Shown here: piece after piece, positions 8,054-15,155 of the stretch
Layout: each line of letters starts with the position of its first letter
Position numbering within the stretch: the first letter of the stretch is position 1
NCBI GenBank assembly: GCA_002369195.1
Contig: DFEW01000025.1
Location: forward strand, 1 to 15,155
Reading direction: 5' to 3'
Origin: Christensenella sp. UBA3792
Lineage (GTDB): Bacteria > Bacillota > Clostridia > Christensenellales > CAG-138
Length of the DNA: 15,155 bases
Made by a program: the position numbers and the translations under genes
Notes under the pieces: generated by a model
Told to the model about the DNA's origin: nothing
What the model saw: only the letters and a program-made list of their open reading frames with translations
The model's database searches: none

Positions 8054-9541
8054 ATGAACAAAATCGGGTTTGACAACGACAAATACATTTCGATGCAGTC
8101 GCAGAAGATTCTGGAGCGCATCGAAAAGTTCGGGGACAAGCTGTATCTGGAGTTCGGCGGCAAGCTGTTCGACGACTACCATGCCTCGCGCGTGCTGCCG
8201 GGCTTCGCGCCGGACAGCAAGATCCGGATGCTCGAAACGCTTAAGGACAGCGCCGAGATCATCATCGCGATCCATGCGGGCGACATCGAGCACAACAAGG
8301 TGCGCAACGACCTCGACATCGCGTACGACCGCGAGGTGCTGCGCCTCGTCGACGCGTTCCGCAAAAAGGGTCTGCTCGTATCGGGCGTGGTCATCACGCG
8401 GTACAGCCATCAGCCGAGCGTCGACGCGTTCGCGGACAAGCTCAAGCGTCTCGGGCTCAAGGTGTACCTGCACTACCCGATCGCGGGCTATCCGCAGAAT
8501 CCGTCCATGATCCTGAGCCCCGAGGGCTTCGGAAAGAACGAGTTTGTCGAAACGTCGCGTCCGCTCGTCGTCGTGACCGCGCCGGGACCCGGCAGCGGCA
8601 AGCTGGCGGTGTGCCTCTCGCAGGTCTATCAGGAGTTCACGCGCGGCGTTCGCGCGGGCTACGCGAAGTTCGAGACGTTCCCGATCTGGAACCTGCCGCT
8701 GACGCATCCGGTCAACCTCGCCTATGAAGCGGCGACGACCGACCTCGACGACGTGAACATGATCGACCCGTTCCACCTCGAAGCATACGGGCAGATGACG
8801 ACGAACTACAACCGCGACGTCGAATCCTTCCCGGTGCTGAACACGATGTTCGAGCACATCTACGGTTCCTCGCCCTACAAGTCTCCGACGGATATGGGCG
8901 TCAACATGGTTGGCTTCTGCATCACCGACGACGAAGTGGTCCGCAAAGCCGCCTGTCAGGAGATCATCCGCCGCTACTACAGCGCGGCATGCGGCTTCAA
9001 GCGCGGCATCATCGGACAGGAGCAGATCGACAAGGCGGAGTTCATCATGTCCCGCGCGGGCGTGACGGTCGAGGACCGTCCGGTCGTGGCTGCGGCGCTG
9101 CAGCGCGATCACGAGACCGGCGGGGCGGCGATGGCGATCGAGCTGCCCGACGGTTCGATGGTCACCGGCAAGAACGGCACGATGATGGGCGCCGCGGCAG
9201 GCGCGATCATGAACGCGCTGAAGGCGCTTGCGGGCATTCAGCCCGACATCGACCTGATCGCGCCGATCGTGCTGCAGCCGATCCGCGATCTCAAAACGAA
9301 CCATTTCGGCAGCGAAAACCCGCGCCTGCACTCCGACGAGCTGCTCTACGCGCTCTCGATTTGCGCCACGACGAACCCGACTGCCGCCCGCGCCATGAAT
9401 GTGCTCGGCGATCTGAAGGGACTGGAAGCGCATTCGACGGTCATGCTCTCGCGCGTCGACCTGGAGGTCTACCGCCGTCTCGGCATCAACCTGACCTGCG
9501 AACCGCAGCGCAAGACGAACCGCCTGTTCGACAAAAACTGA
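8054..9541 (+). CDS. UPF0371 / DUF1846 protein of unknown function
   Basis: This is a 495-residue soluble protein that I recognise as the UPF0371 (DUF1846) family by its overall sequence, including YLEFGGKLFDDYHASRVLPG (31-50) and NYNRDVESFPVL (251-262). Its length is normal for the family. There is no signal peptide or membrane segment, so it should be cytosolic. APGPGSGK (176-183) resembles a nucleotide-binding P-loop, but its activity is not established. The ATG is chosen over an upstream in-frame start at 7880, which would overlap the GH3 gene, because AGAGG lies five bases upstream (8044-8048). The gene lies 17 bases after the GH3 gene and three before a transpeptidase gene. Its family members are not known to act on the cell wall, so its place here is informative but unexplained. 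Confidence 0.9.
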   Translation: MNKIGFDNDKYISMQSQKILERIEKFGDKLYLEFGGKLFDDYHASRVLPGFAPDSKIRMLETLKDSAEIIIAIHAGDIEHNKVRNDLDIAYDREVLRLVDAFRKKGLLVSGVVITRYSHQPSVDAFADKLKRLGLKVYLHYPIAGYPQNPSMILSPEGFGKNEFVETSRPLVVVTAPGPGSGKLAVCLSQVYQEFTRGVRAGYAKFETFPIWNLPLTHPVNLAYEAATTDLDDVNMIDPFHLEAYGQMTTNYNRDVESFPVLNTMFEHIYGSSPYKSPTDMGVNMVGFCITDDEVVRKAACQEIIRRYYSAACGFKRGIIGQEQIDKAEFIMSRAGVTVEDRPVVAAALQRDHETGGAAMAIELPDGSMVTGKNGTMMGAAAGAIMNALKALAGIQPDIDLIAPIVLQPIRDLKTNHFGSENPRLHSDELLYALSICATTNPTAARAMNVLGDLKGLEAHSTVMLSRVDLEVYRRLGINLTCEPQRKTNRLFDKN

Positions 9542-9544
9542 TCG

Positions 9545-10561
9545 ATGAAACGCACGCTCTGCATCCTCCTGTCGGTCCTCCTGTGGATCGGCTGCGTCGC
9601 ACCCGCGAGCGCGCCGGTCGTTTCGGCGACCGAATTGCCGCAGGTGCAGACGGACGAGGTGCCGTTCACCACGCCCTCGCCGACTCCCGTTCCGACCCCG
9701 ACGCCTTCCCCGACGCCGACGCCATCCCCGACGCCGACGCCGTCGCCCACGCCGACGCCCGCGCCGTTCGTACCCGCCGCGCTGCCCGATACGCTGCGCG
9801 CACGCCGCGGATACGTTCATGAGAAGGGAACCGGCATTCTGGTGCGCGAATCGGACGGCGCATGCTTTGCCTACGGCACGGTCGGCGACGGCGAACCCGC
9901 GTTTTACCCCTGCGAGGCGGACGGCAGCGTCGCGCCGTATGCGGAGCCGACCGAAACCGTCGTCGCGGTGCCGGTCTATACGCCGACGGACAAGCCCAAA
10001 AAGGACGGGCTCGTCAAGATCGCCGTGTACATCCCGACGCAGAGCGTCGTCGCATTCATTGCCGAGGACGGCGAATGGATCCAGCAGCGCGTGATGGTCT
10101 GCTCGACCGGACGCACGAAGAACATGACGCCGCGCGGCACGTTCCGCATCTATGAAACCTACGAATTCAAGCGTCTCGGCACACCGGGCAACTACTGCTG
10201 TGGGCTCTATGCCTGCCGCTTTCAGGGTCCGTACCTTCTGCACTCGATCCCGATCAGCTACGACGCGCTGAACGATCCGCAGCTCGGACACCGCATGGTC
10301 TACATGCACAAGTACGAACAGCTCGGTTCCGTCGCCTCCGACGGCTGCGTGCGGCTGACCGTCGAGGACGCAAAATGGGTCTACGACCACTGCGAGCTGC
10401 ACCAGACCGCCGTATGGATCACCGATAAGCAGGGTCCGACGCCGCCGACGCCGCCCGCCGTGATCTGGGAAGAGCCGTACACCGACGCGAACGGATTCGG
10501 CTGGGATCCGACCGATCCGCATCCGGACAACCCGTACCGCGCGCTTGACGCGCAACCGTAA
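9545..10561 (+). CDS. L,D-transpeptidase (YkuD-fold) lipoprotein, paralog 1
   Basis: This is a secreted, probably lipid-anchored enzyme of the YkuD family, which makes 3-3 peptidoglycan cross-links or attaches proteins to the wall. The signal peptide ends in WIGC with Cys17. A Thr-Pro-Ser linker follows (about 42-74), containing four copies of a six-residue unit. A small N-terminal domain (about 80-150) precedes the catalytic domain (about 155-295). His233 (HSIP) and Cys268 in ASDGCVRL are the catalytic candidates. The usual SHGC is SDGC here. A conserved tail, PPAVIWEEPYTD to GWDPTDP (303-325), ends the protein. The start lies three bases after the previous stop and has no ribosome binding site, suggesting translational coupling. 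A non-transpeptidase role is possible given the altered motif. Confidence 0.85.
   Translation: MKRTLCILLSVLLWIGCVAPASAPVVSATELPQVQTDEVPFTTPSPTPVPTPTPSPTPTPSPTPTPSPTPTPAPFVPAALPDTLRARRGYVHEKGTGILVRESDGACFAYGTVGDGEPAFYPCEADGSVAPYAEPTETVVAVPVYTPTDKPKKDGLVKIAVYIPTQSVVAFIAEDGEWIQQRVMVCSTGRTKNMTPRGTFRIYETYEFKRLGTPGNYCCGLYACRFQGPYLLHSIPISYDALNDPQLGHRMVYMHKYEQLGSVASDGCVRLTVEDAKWVYDHCELHQTAVWITDKQGPTPPTPPAVIWEEPYTDANGFGWDPTDPHPDNPYRALDAQP
9695..9766 (+). repeat. 18-base in-frame tandem repeat coding for TPTPSP
   Basis: Four consecutive units encode TPTPSP, TPTPSP, TPTPSP and TPTPAP (residues 51-74 of the first transpeptidase paralog). Copies differ at some third positions. The stretch is a flexible spacer between lipid anchor and enzyme; gain or loss of a unit would keep the frame. 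Confidence 0.8.
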
Positions 10562-10564
10562 ACT

Positions 10565-11590
10565 ATGAAGAAAACGCTTCTGTTGATTCTCTCCCTGCTG
10601 ATGCTGATCGGCTGCACCGCACCCGCGAGCGCTCCGGTCGTTTCGGCGTCGCCGCAGCCGGATGCGCAGTTTGTCGTGCTCGAAACCCCTTCGCCCACCC
10701 CCGTGGCGACCGAAACGCCGGTTCCCACCGAACCGCCCACCCCCGTGCCAACCGAGGAGCCCACGCCCGAACCTACGCCGACCCCCGCACCGTTCGCGCT
10801 TTGCGCGCTGCCGGAGGGCATGCGTCCGCGGCAGGGCTATGCGGTGACGGGACTTGCCGGACTGCTGTTTGAAACCGCGACGCAGACCTACGCCGCGTAC
10901 GGCGCATTCGGCGAAGACGAGCCCGCGTTTTACCCCTGCGACGAGACCGGCGCGGTCGCGCAGGACGCGGAACCGATCGCGCGCGTGATGATGACGCACG
11001 ACTACGCGCCGACCGACGTGCCGAAAAAGGACGGCGCACGGCAGCTTGTCGTGTATCTCGGCTCGCAGAGCGTCGTCGCGTTCGTCGCGCAGGACGGCGA
11101 ATGGGTGCAGGAGCGCGTGATGATCTGCTCGACCGGACGCGCCAAGCACGAGACGCCGACCGGGCATTTCAAGATTTATCAGCGATACGACTATAAGATC
11201 CTCGGCACCGGCGACTCGCATTGCTACGGCTTCTACGCCTGCCGGTTCAAGGGGCATTATCTGTTCCACTCGGTTCCGATCAGCTTCGACGCGGGACGCA
11301 GCCAGAAGAAGGGGCACCGCATGTGCGATATGCACAAGTTTGAAAAGCTCGGCACCGTCGCCTCCGACGGATGCGTGCGCGTGTGCGTCGGCGACGCGAA
11401 GTGGATCTACGACATCAGCGAGAACGATACCGTCACGGTATGGGTCACCAAGGCGTCGGGACCGATCGCTGAGAAGCCCCCCGCCGTGATCTGGGAGGAA
11501 CCGTATACCGACAGGAACGGCTTCGGCTGGGATCCGACCGATCCCGATCCCGAGAATCCGTATCTTCAGGACACGGCTGCTGATTCCTAA
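10565..11590 (+). CDS. L,D-transpeptidase (YkuD-fold) lipoprotein, paralog 2
   Basis: This is a tandem duplicate of the preceding gene with the same layout: lipobox LIGC with Cys17, a Thr/Pro/Glu linker (about 41-76), an N-terminal domain, a YkuD catalytic domain with His235 and Cys270 (ASDGCVRV), and the same C-terminal tail from about 306. By eye, roughly 60 percent of residues in the catalytic core match. The linker differs: it has acidic residues instead of regular TPTPSP units. The SDGC variant is shared, so it predates the duplication or is selected. The start follows the previous stop by three bases with no ribosome binding site. The two copies probably act at the same surface with different reach, partner or substrate, which is inference. 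Confidence 0.85.
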   Translation: MKKTLLLILSLLMLIGCTAPASAPVVSASPQPDAQFVVLETPSPTPVATETPVPTEPPTPVPTEEPTPEPTPTPAPFALCALPEGMRPRQGYAVTGLAGLLFETATQTYAAYGAFGEDEPAFYPCDETGAVAQDAEPIARVMMTHDYAPTDVPKKDGARQLVVYLGSQSVVAFVAQDGEWVQERVMICSTGRAKHETPTGHFKIYQRYDYKILGTGDSHCYGFYACRFKGHYLFHSVPISFDAGRSQKKGHRMCDMHKFEKLGTVASDGCVRVCVGDAKWIYDISENDTVTVWVTKASGPIAEKPPAVIWEEPYTDRNGFGWDPTDPDPENPYLQDTAADS

Positions 11591-11613
11591 TTTCGCAATA
11601 GATCGGGGTGCGC

Positions 11614-13338
11614 ATGGGACGGCTGAAGGGGTATATCCGCCCGTACATCTTTTATATCGTTTGTACCATGATGGTAAAGCTCGGCGGCGCGGTCGCTGAG
11701 CTTTTTGTACCCTATTTTATGGAACGCATCCTGCGCGAGGGCGTCGTGCCGGGACAGCAGAACCGGATTCTGCTCTACGGCGGCGCGATGCTGCTGTGCG
11801 CGGGCGTGTGCCTTGCGCTGAACATCATCGCCAACCGCATGTCGGCAAAGAGCTCCGGACGCATCACGCGCAAGATCCGCTTCGACCTGTTCGAAAAACT
11901 GAACCGCCTTTCCGCACGGCAGATGGACGAGCTGACCCTGCCGTCCGCGCAGTCGCGCCTGACGAGCGACACATACCGCGTCAACGAGTTTCTCGCGCGC
12001 GGACAGCGGCTCGGCATCCGCGCCCCGATCCTGCTGATCGGCGGCGTGTTCATGATGCTCACGATGGACCCGAAGCTTGCGCTCGTGCTCGTCGCCCTGC
12101 TGCCGGTCATCGCGTTCACCGTGTGGCTCATCACCAAAAAGAGCATCCCGCTCTACACCAAGGAGCAGGGACAGCTTGACGACATGGTGCGCGTCGTGCA
12201 GGAGAACGTGACCGGCGTGCGCGTGATCAAGGCGCTGAGCAAGACGGACTACGAGCGCGCGCGCTTTGCGCGCGTCAACGAAGCGCTGTCCGCCACCGAC
12301 ACCAAGGCCGGCGCGGTCACCGCGATCAACAACCCCGTCGCATCGCTTGTGCTGAACCTCGGGCTTACCGCCGTCGTGCTGGTCGGCGCGTATCGCGTGG
12401 CGGGCAAGTCGGTCGGCGCGTCGGTGATCGTCGCGTTCCTCCAATACTTCATTATGATCCTGAACGCCATGCTCGGCGTGACGCGCATCTTCATCATGGC
12501 GTCGCGCGCGCAGGCATCCGCGCTGCGCGTGGCGCATGTGCTGGAGCTTCCGAAGGACCTCGAGCCGCAGTCCCTGCCCGACCGCACCGGGCCGGACGCG
12601 CCGCACATCGCATTTTCTGACGTAACCTTCTCCTATACCGGCATCGGCGAAAACCTTTCGCACCTTTCGTTTACGTTGAGGCGCGGGCAGACGCTCGGCA
12701 TTCTCGGCGCGACCGGCTCCGGCAAGAGCACGCTCGTGAACCTTCTGATGCGCGTATACGACGTCGATTCCGGCGCGATCGAGATCGACGGACGCGACGT
12801 GCGCGCCTACGACAAGCCCGATCTTTCGAAAAAATTCGGCATCGTGTTCCAGAACGATTTCATCGCCGAAGGCACGATCCGCGACAACATCCGCTTCTTC
12901 CGCGACATTTCCGACGAGGCGGTCGAGCGCGCCGCCGCCGATGCGCAGGCTGCGGAGTTCATCGCGCAGAAGGACGGCGGGCTGGATGCGGCGGTCTCGA
13001 TCCGCGGCAACAACCTGTCCGGCGGACAGAAGCAGCGGCTGCTGATTGCGCGCGCGCTCGCGGGCGATCCGGAGATTCTGATCCTCGACGACGCGTCCTC
13101 CGCGCTCGACTACCGCACCGACGCGGCGCTGCGAAAGGCGCTCCACGCGCGCGGCGCGGTCACGACTGTGCTGATCGCCCAGCGCATCTCCTCGGTGCGG
13201 CACGCCGACCTGATCCTCGTATTCGAGGACGGCAAAGTGATCGGCATGGGCGATCACGACGCGCTGATGCGCTCCTGCGCCGAGTACCGGCTGATTGCGG
13301 AGTCGCAGATGGGCACCGGAGAGGAGGCGGACGCATGA
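11614..13338 (+). CDS. ABC exporter half-transporter, degenerate-site subunit (pair 2)
   Basis: This is an exporter subunit of 574 residues: a six-helix domain (about 10-300) and an ATPase domain (about 328-574). Motifs are Walker A GATGSGKST (365-373), Q413, signature LSGGQ (468-472) and Walker B ILILDD with Asp493 in place of the catalytic Glu. The switch histidine is replaced by Gln523 (IAQRISS). Both changes mark the non-hydrolysing half of heterodimers such as TM287/288 and YfiBC-like pairs. I prefer ATG at 11614, spaced from GGGGTG (11604-11609); a GTG at 11608 would add two residues. It starts 23 bases after the second transpeptidase gene with no terminator or promoter between, and overlaps its partner gene by four bases. 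Substrate unknown. Confidence 0.92.
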   Translation: MGRLKGYIRPYIFYIVCTMMVKLGGAVAELFVPYFMERILREGVVPGQQNRILLYGGAMLLCAGVCLALNIIANRMSAKSSGRITRKIRFDLFEKLNRLSARQMDELTLPSAQSRLTSDTYRVNEFLARGQRLGIRAPILLIGGVFMMLTMDPKLALVLVALLPVIAFTVWLITKKSIPLYTKEQGQLDDMVRVVQENVTGVRVIKALSKTDYERARFARVNEALSATDTKAGAVTAINNPVASLVLNLGLTAVVLVGAYRVAGKSVGASVIVAFLQYFIMILNAMLGVTRIFIMASRAQASALRVAHVLELPKDLEPQSLPDRTGPDAPHIAFSDVTFSYTGIGENLSHLSFTLRRGQTLGILGATGSGKSTLVNLLMRVYDVDSGAIEIDGRDVRAYDKPDLSKKFGIVFQNDFIAEGTIRDNIRFFRDISDEAVERAAADAQAAEFIAQKDGGLDAAVSIRGNNLSGGQKQRLLIARALAGDPEILILDDASSALDYRTDAALRKALHARGAVTTVLIAQRISSVRHADLILVFEDGKVIGMGDHDALMRSCAEYRLIAESQMGTGEEADA

Positions 13339-15101
13339 CCCCCTCCCGCAAACAAAAGAAGAGCCGCGCCCTGCTCTTAAAGCGCATGTGGCAGTACATG
13401 GGCCGCAATCGGCTCATGATCGTGCTCGCCGTGCTGCTCTCGGCGGCGTCGTCGCTGCTGTCGCTGTACGGGCCGAAGCTGTCCGGTCAGGCGATCAACG
13501 CGATCACCGATCCGAACGGCGTGAACTTCGACGTCGTGCTCAACTGCGCGGCGTGGATGGCGGGCTGCTACGTGCTGTCCGCGGCGTTCTCGTACCTGCT
13601 GCAGTACGTCATGATCCGCCTCTCACGCAAGGTCGCGAAGCAGATGCGGCACGACATCTTCGAAAACCTGACCAAGCTTCCGGTCTCGTACTTCGACAAC
13701 CGCCAGGTCGGCGACATCGTCAGCGTCATCACCTACGACGTCGACACGGTCAACCAGTCGCTCGCCGCCGACGCGCTGCAGATCCTGCAAAGCACCGTCA
13801 CCGTGACGGTTTCGCTTGCGATGATGCTCTCGATCGCGCCGGTGCTCGTGCCGGTGTTCGCGGTCACGATCCCGATCACGTTCCTGTTCACGCGCTGGCT
13901 CGCGGGACGCGTGCGCCCGATGTTCCGGCAGCGCAGCAAAAAGCTCGGCGAGCTGAACGGCTTCGTCGAGGAAATGCTCAGCGGGCAGAAAACCGTCCGC
14001 GCCTACGGACGCGAGGACGCGGTGCAGGAGAAGTTCGAGGAAAAGAACGTCGAGGCGGTCGACGCGTACACCCGTGCCGAGGCGAACGGCACCGTGACCG
14101 GACCGTCGGTCAACTTCATCAACAACGTGTCACTCGCGCTCGTGTGCGTGATCGGCTCCTGGCTGTTCTTAAAGGGCAGGATCCGCCTCGGCGACCTGTC
14201 GAGCTTCGTGCAGTACTCGCGCAAGTTCTCCGGTCCGATCAACGAGGTCGCGAACATCATCGCTGAGCTGCAGAGCGCGTTCGCTGCGGCGGAGCGCGTG
14301 TTCACGCTGATTGACGCCGAACCGGAGCCCGCCGACGCGCCCGATGCCGAGGAGCTTTCGCACGTGCGCGGCGACGTCGCGATCGAACACGTCAATTTCT
14401 CCTACGACAAGGTGCGCCCGATCATCACCGACTTCAACCTGTCCGCCCCGCCCGGCTCGCTCATCGCGATCGTCGGACCGACCGGCGCCGGCAAGACGAC
14501 GATCATCAACCTCCTCATGCGCTTCTACGACGTCGACCGCGGCGAGATCCGCGTCGACGGCAAGCCGATCCGCACGCTCACGCGCGCGTCGCTGCGCAAG
14601 GCGTACGCGATGGTTCTGCAGGATACGTGGCTGTTCACCGGAACGATCTTCGACAACATCGCCTACGGCAAGAAGGACGCGACCGAAGCGGAGGTCATCG
14701 CCGCGGCGAAGGCGGCGCACATCCACAACTATATTTCGCGTCTGCCGGACGGGTATCAGACCGTGCTGACCGACAACGGCGCGGGCATCTCGAAAGGGCA
14801 GAAACAGCTTCTGACGATCGCGCGCGCCATGCTGCTCGACGCGAACATGCTGATCCTCGACGAGGCGACCTCGAACGTCGATACGCGCACCGAACAGCAG
14901 ATTCAGGCGGCGATGCGCGAGCTGATGAAGAACAAGACCTGCTTCGTGATCGCGCACCGGCTCTCGACGATCCGCAACGCGGACAGCATCCTCGTCATGC
15001 AGAAGGGGCAGGTCGTCGAACAGGGCACCCACGACGCGCTGATGTCGCGCGACAGCTTCTACCGCGAGCTCTACCGCGCCCAGTTCGAAAACGCGGAGTA
15101 G
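13335..15101 (+). CDS. ABC exporter half-transporter, catalytic subunit (pair 2)
   Basis: This is the partner of the preceding subunit, 588 residues, with a transmembrane domain (about 25-310) and an ATPase domain (about 345-588). Motifs are Walker A GPTGAGKTT (381-389), Q429, off-consensus signature ISKGQ (485-489), Walker B MLILDE with catalytic Glu510, and switch histidine H541. The first gene ends and this one begins at ATGA (13335-13338), and AGGAGG lies seven bases upstream, so the two are translationally coupled, as expected for an obligate heterodimer. Gene lengths of 574 and 588 resemble YfiB/YfiC-type pairs. Being last in a cluster of cell-wall enzymes, it might export an envelope precursor, lipid or antimicrobial, but nothing in the sequence fixes the substrate. 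No terminator is visible in the 54 bases after it. Confidence 0.93.
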   Translation: MTPSRKQKKSRALLLKRMWQYMGRNRLMIVLAVLLSAASSLLSLYGPKLSGQAINAITDPNGVNFDVVLNCAAWMAGCYVLSAAFSYLLQYVMIRLSRKVAKQMRHDIFENLTKLPVSYFDNRQVGDIVSVITYDVDTVNQSLAADALQILQSTVTVTVSLAMMLSIAPVLVPVFAVTIPITFLFTRWLAGRVRPMFRQRSKKLGELNGFVEEMLSGQKTVRAYGREDAVQEKFEEKNVEAVDAYTRAEANGTVTGPSVNFINNVSLALVCVIGSWLFLKGRIRLGDLSSFVQYSRKFSGPINEVANIIAELQSAFAAAERVFTLIDAEPEPADAPDAEELSHVRGDVAIEHVNFSYDKVRPIITDFNLSAPPGSLIAIVGPTGAGKTTIINLLMRFYDVDRGEIRVDGKPIRTLTRASLRKAYAMVLQDTWLFTGTIFDNIAYGKKDATEAEVIAAAKAAHIHNYISRLPDGYQTVLTDNGAGISKGQKQLLTIARAMLLDANMLILDEATSNVDTRTEQQIQAAMRELMKNKTCFVIAHRLSTIRNADSILVMQKGQVVEQGTHDALMSRDSFYRELYRAQFENAE

Positions 15102-15111
15102 GCAAATCTAT

Positions 15112-15155
15112 CACCTCATCCGTCTTGCTGCGCAAGCTCGACAACCCTTCCGTCT
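15112..15155. repeat. Possible edge of a dispersed Clostridia intergenic repeat
   Basis: CACCTCATCCGTC followed by a small hairpin (CTTGC-TGC-GCAAG, 15124-15136) and a CCTTCCGTCT tail resembles, from memory, the common intergenic repeat of gut Clostridia that reads GACGGATGAGG on the other strand. The window ends inside it and no second copy is present, so this is tentative. Confidence 0.4.

Noticed and set aside
7766..11335. A 1189-codon open frame on the minus strand
   Set aside because: It lies antisense to four well-identified genes, is very rich in Arg, His, Asp and Val, and has no recognisable domain. It follows from the GC-rich codon use of the plus strand.

Overview
The window looks like chromosomal DNA of a GC-rich member of the Bacillota, probably a gut-type Clostridia lineage. 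The clues are strong AGGAGG-type ribosome binding sites, sigma-A-like promoters, ATP-type PEP carboxykinase, lipoproteins with Thr-Pro linkers, a UPF0371/DUF1846 protein and heterodimeric ABC exporters. The lineage is inferred from gene content and style only. There are no RNA genes, CRISPR arrays, phage genes or transposases, and coding density is very high.

Layout. (1) Positions 66-1811 hold pckA on the minus strand, with its own terminator and promoter. (2) A divergent 257-base spacer leads to a plus-strand pair of ABC exporter half-transporters (1966-5650), 13 bases apart, closed by a strong hairpin terminator at 5662-5699. (3) A minus-strand gene for a six-helix membrane protein (5721-6614) converges on that terminator and has a near-consensus promoter. 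(4) From 6777 to 15101, six plus-strand genes run almost without gaps: a GH3 beta-N-acetylhexosaminidase lipoprotein (NagZ type), a UPF0371/DUF1846 protein, two tandemly duplicated L,D-transpeptidase-like lipoproteins, and a second heterodimeric ABC exporter pair joined by an ATGA overlap. No terminator is visible inside this stretch, so it reads as one operon.

How they fit together. pckA interconverts oxaloacetate and PEP in central metabolism and is independent of its neighbours. In the six-gene cluster, three secreted, lipid-anchored proteins would act on peptidoglycan outside the membrane: one glycosidase and two YkuD-fold enzymes. A cytosolic protein of unknown role and an exporter are encoded with them. 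This suggests a cell-envelope remodelling locus, but the link is inferred from gene order alone.

Most notable points: a leaderless start for the GH3 gene; a 23-codon upstream ORF in the pckA leader whose ATG lies at the same distance from its -10 box; an identical APVV signature at residues 23-26 of all three lipoproteins; a His-to-Asp change in the SHGC motif of both transpeptidase paralogs; and matching catalytic asymmetry in both ABC pairs. I did not find an obviously new defence or mobile system.
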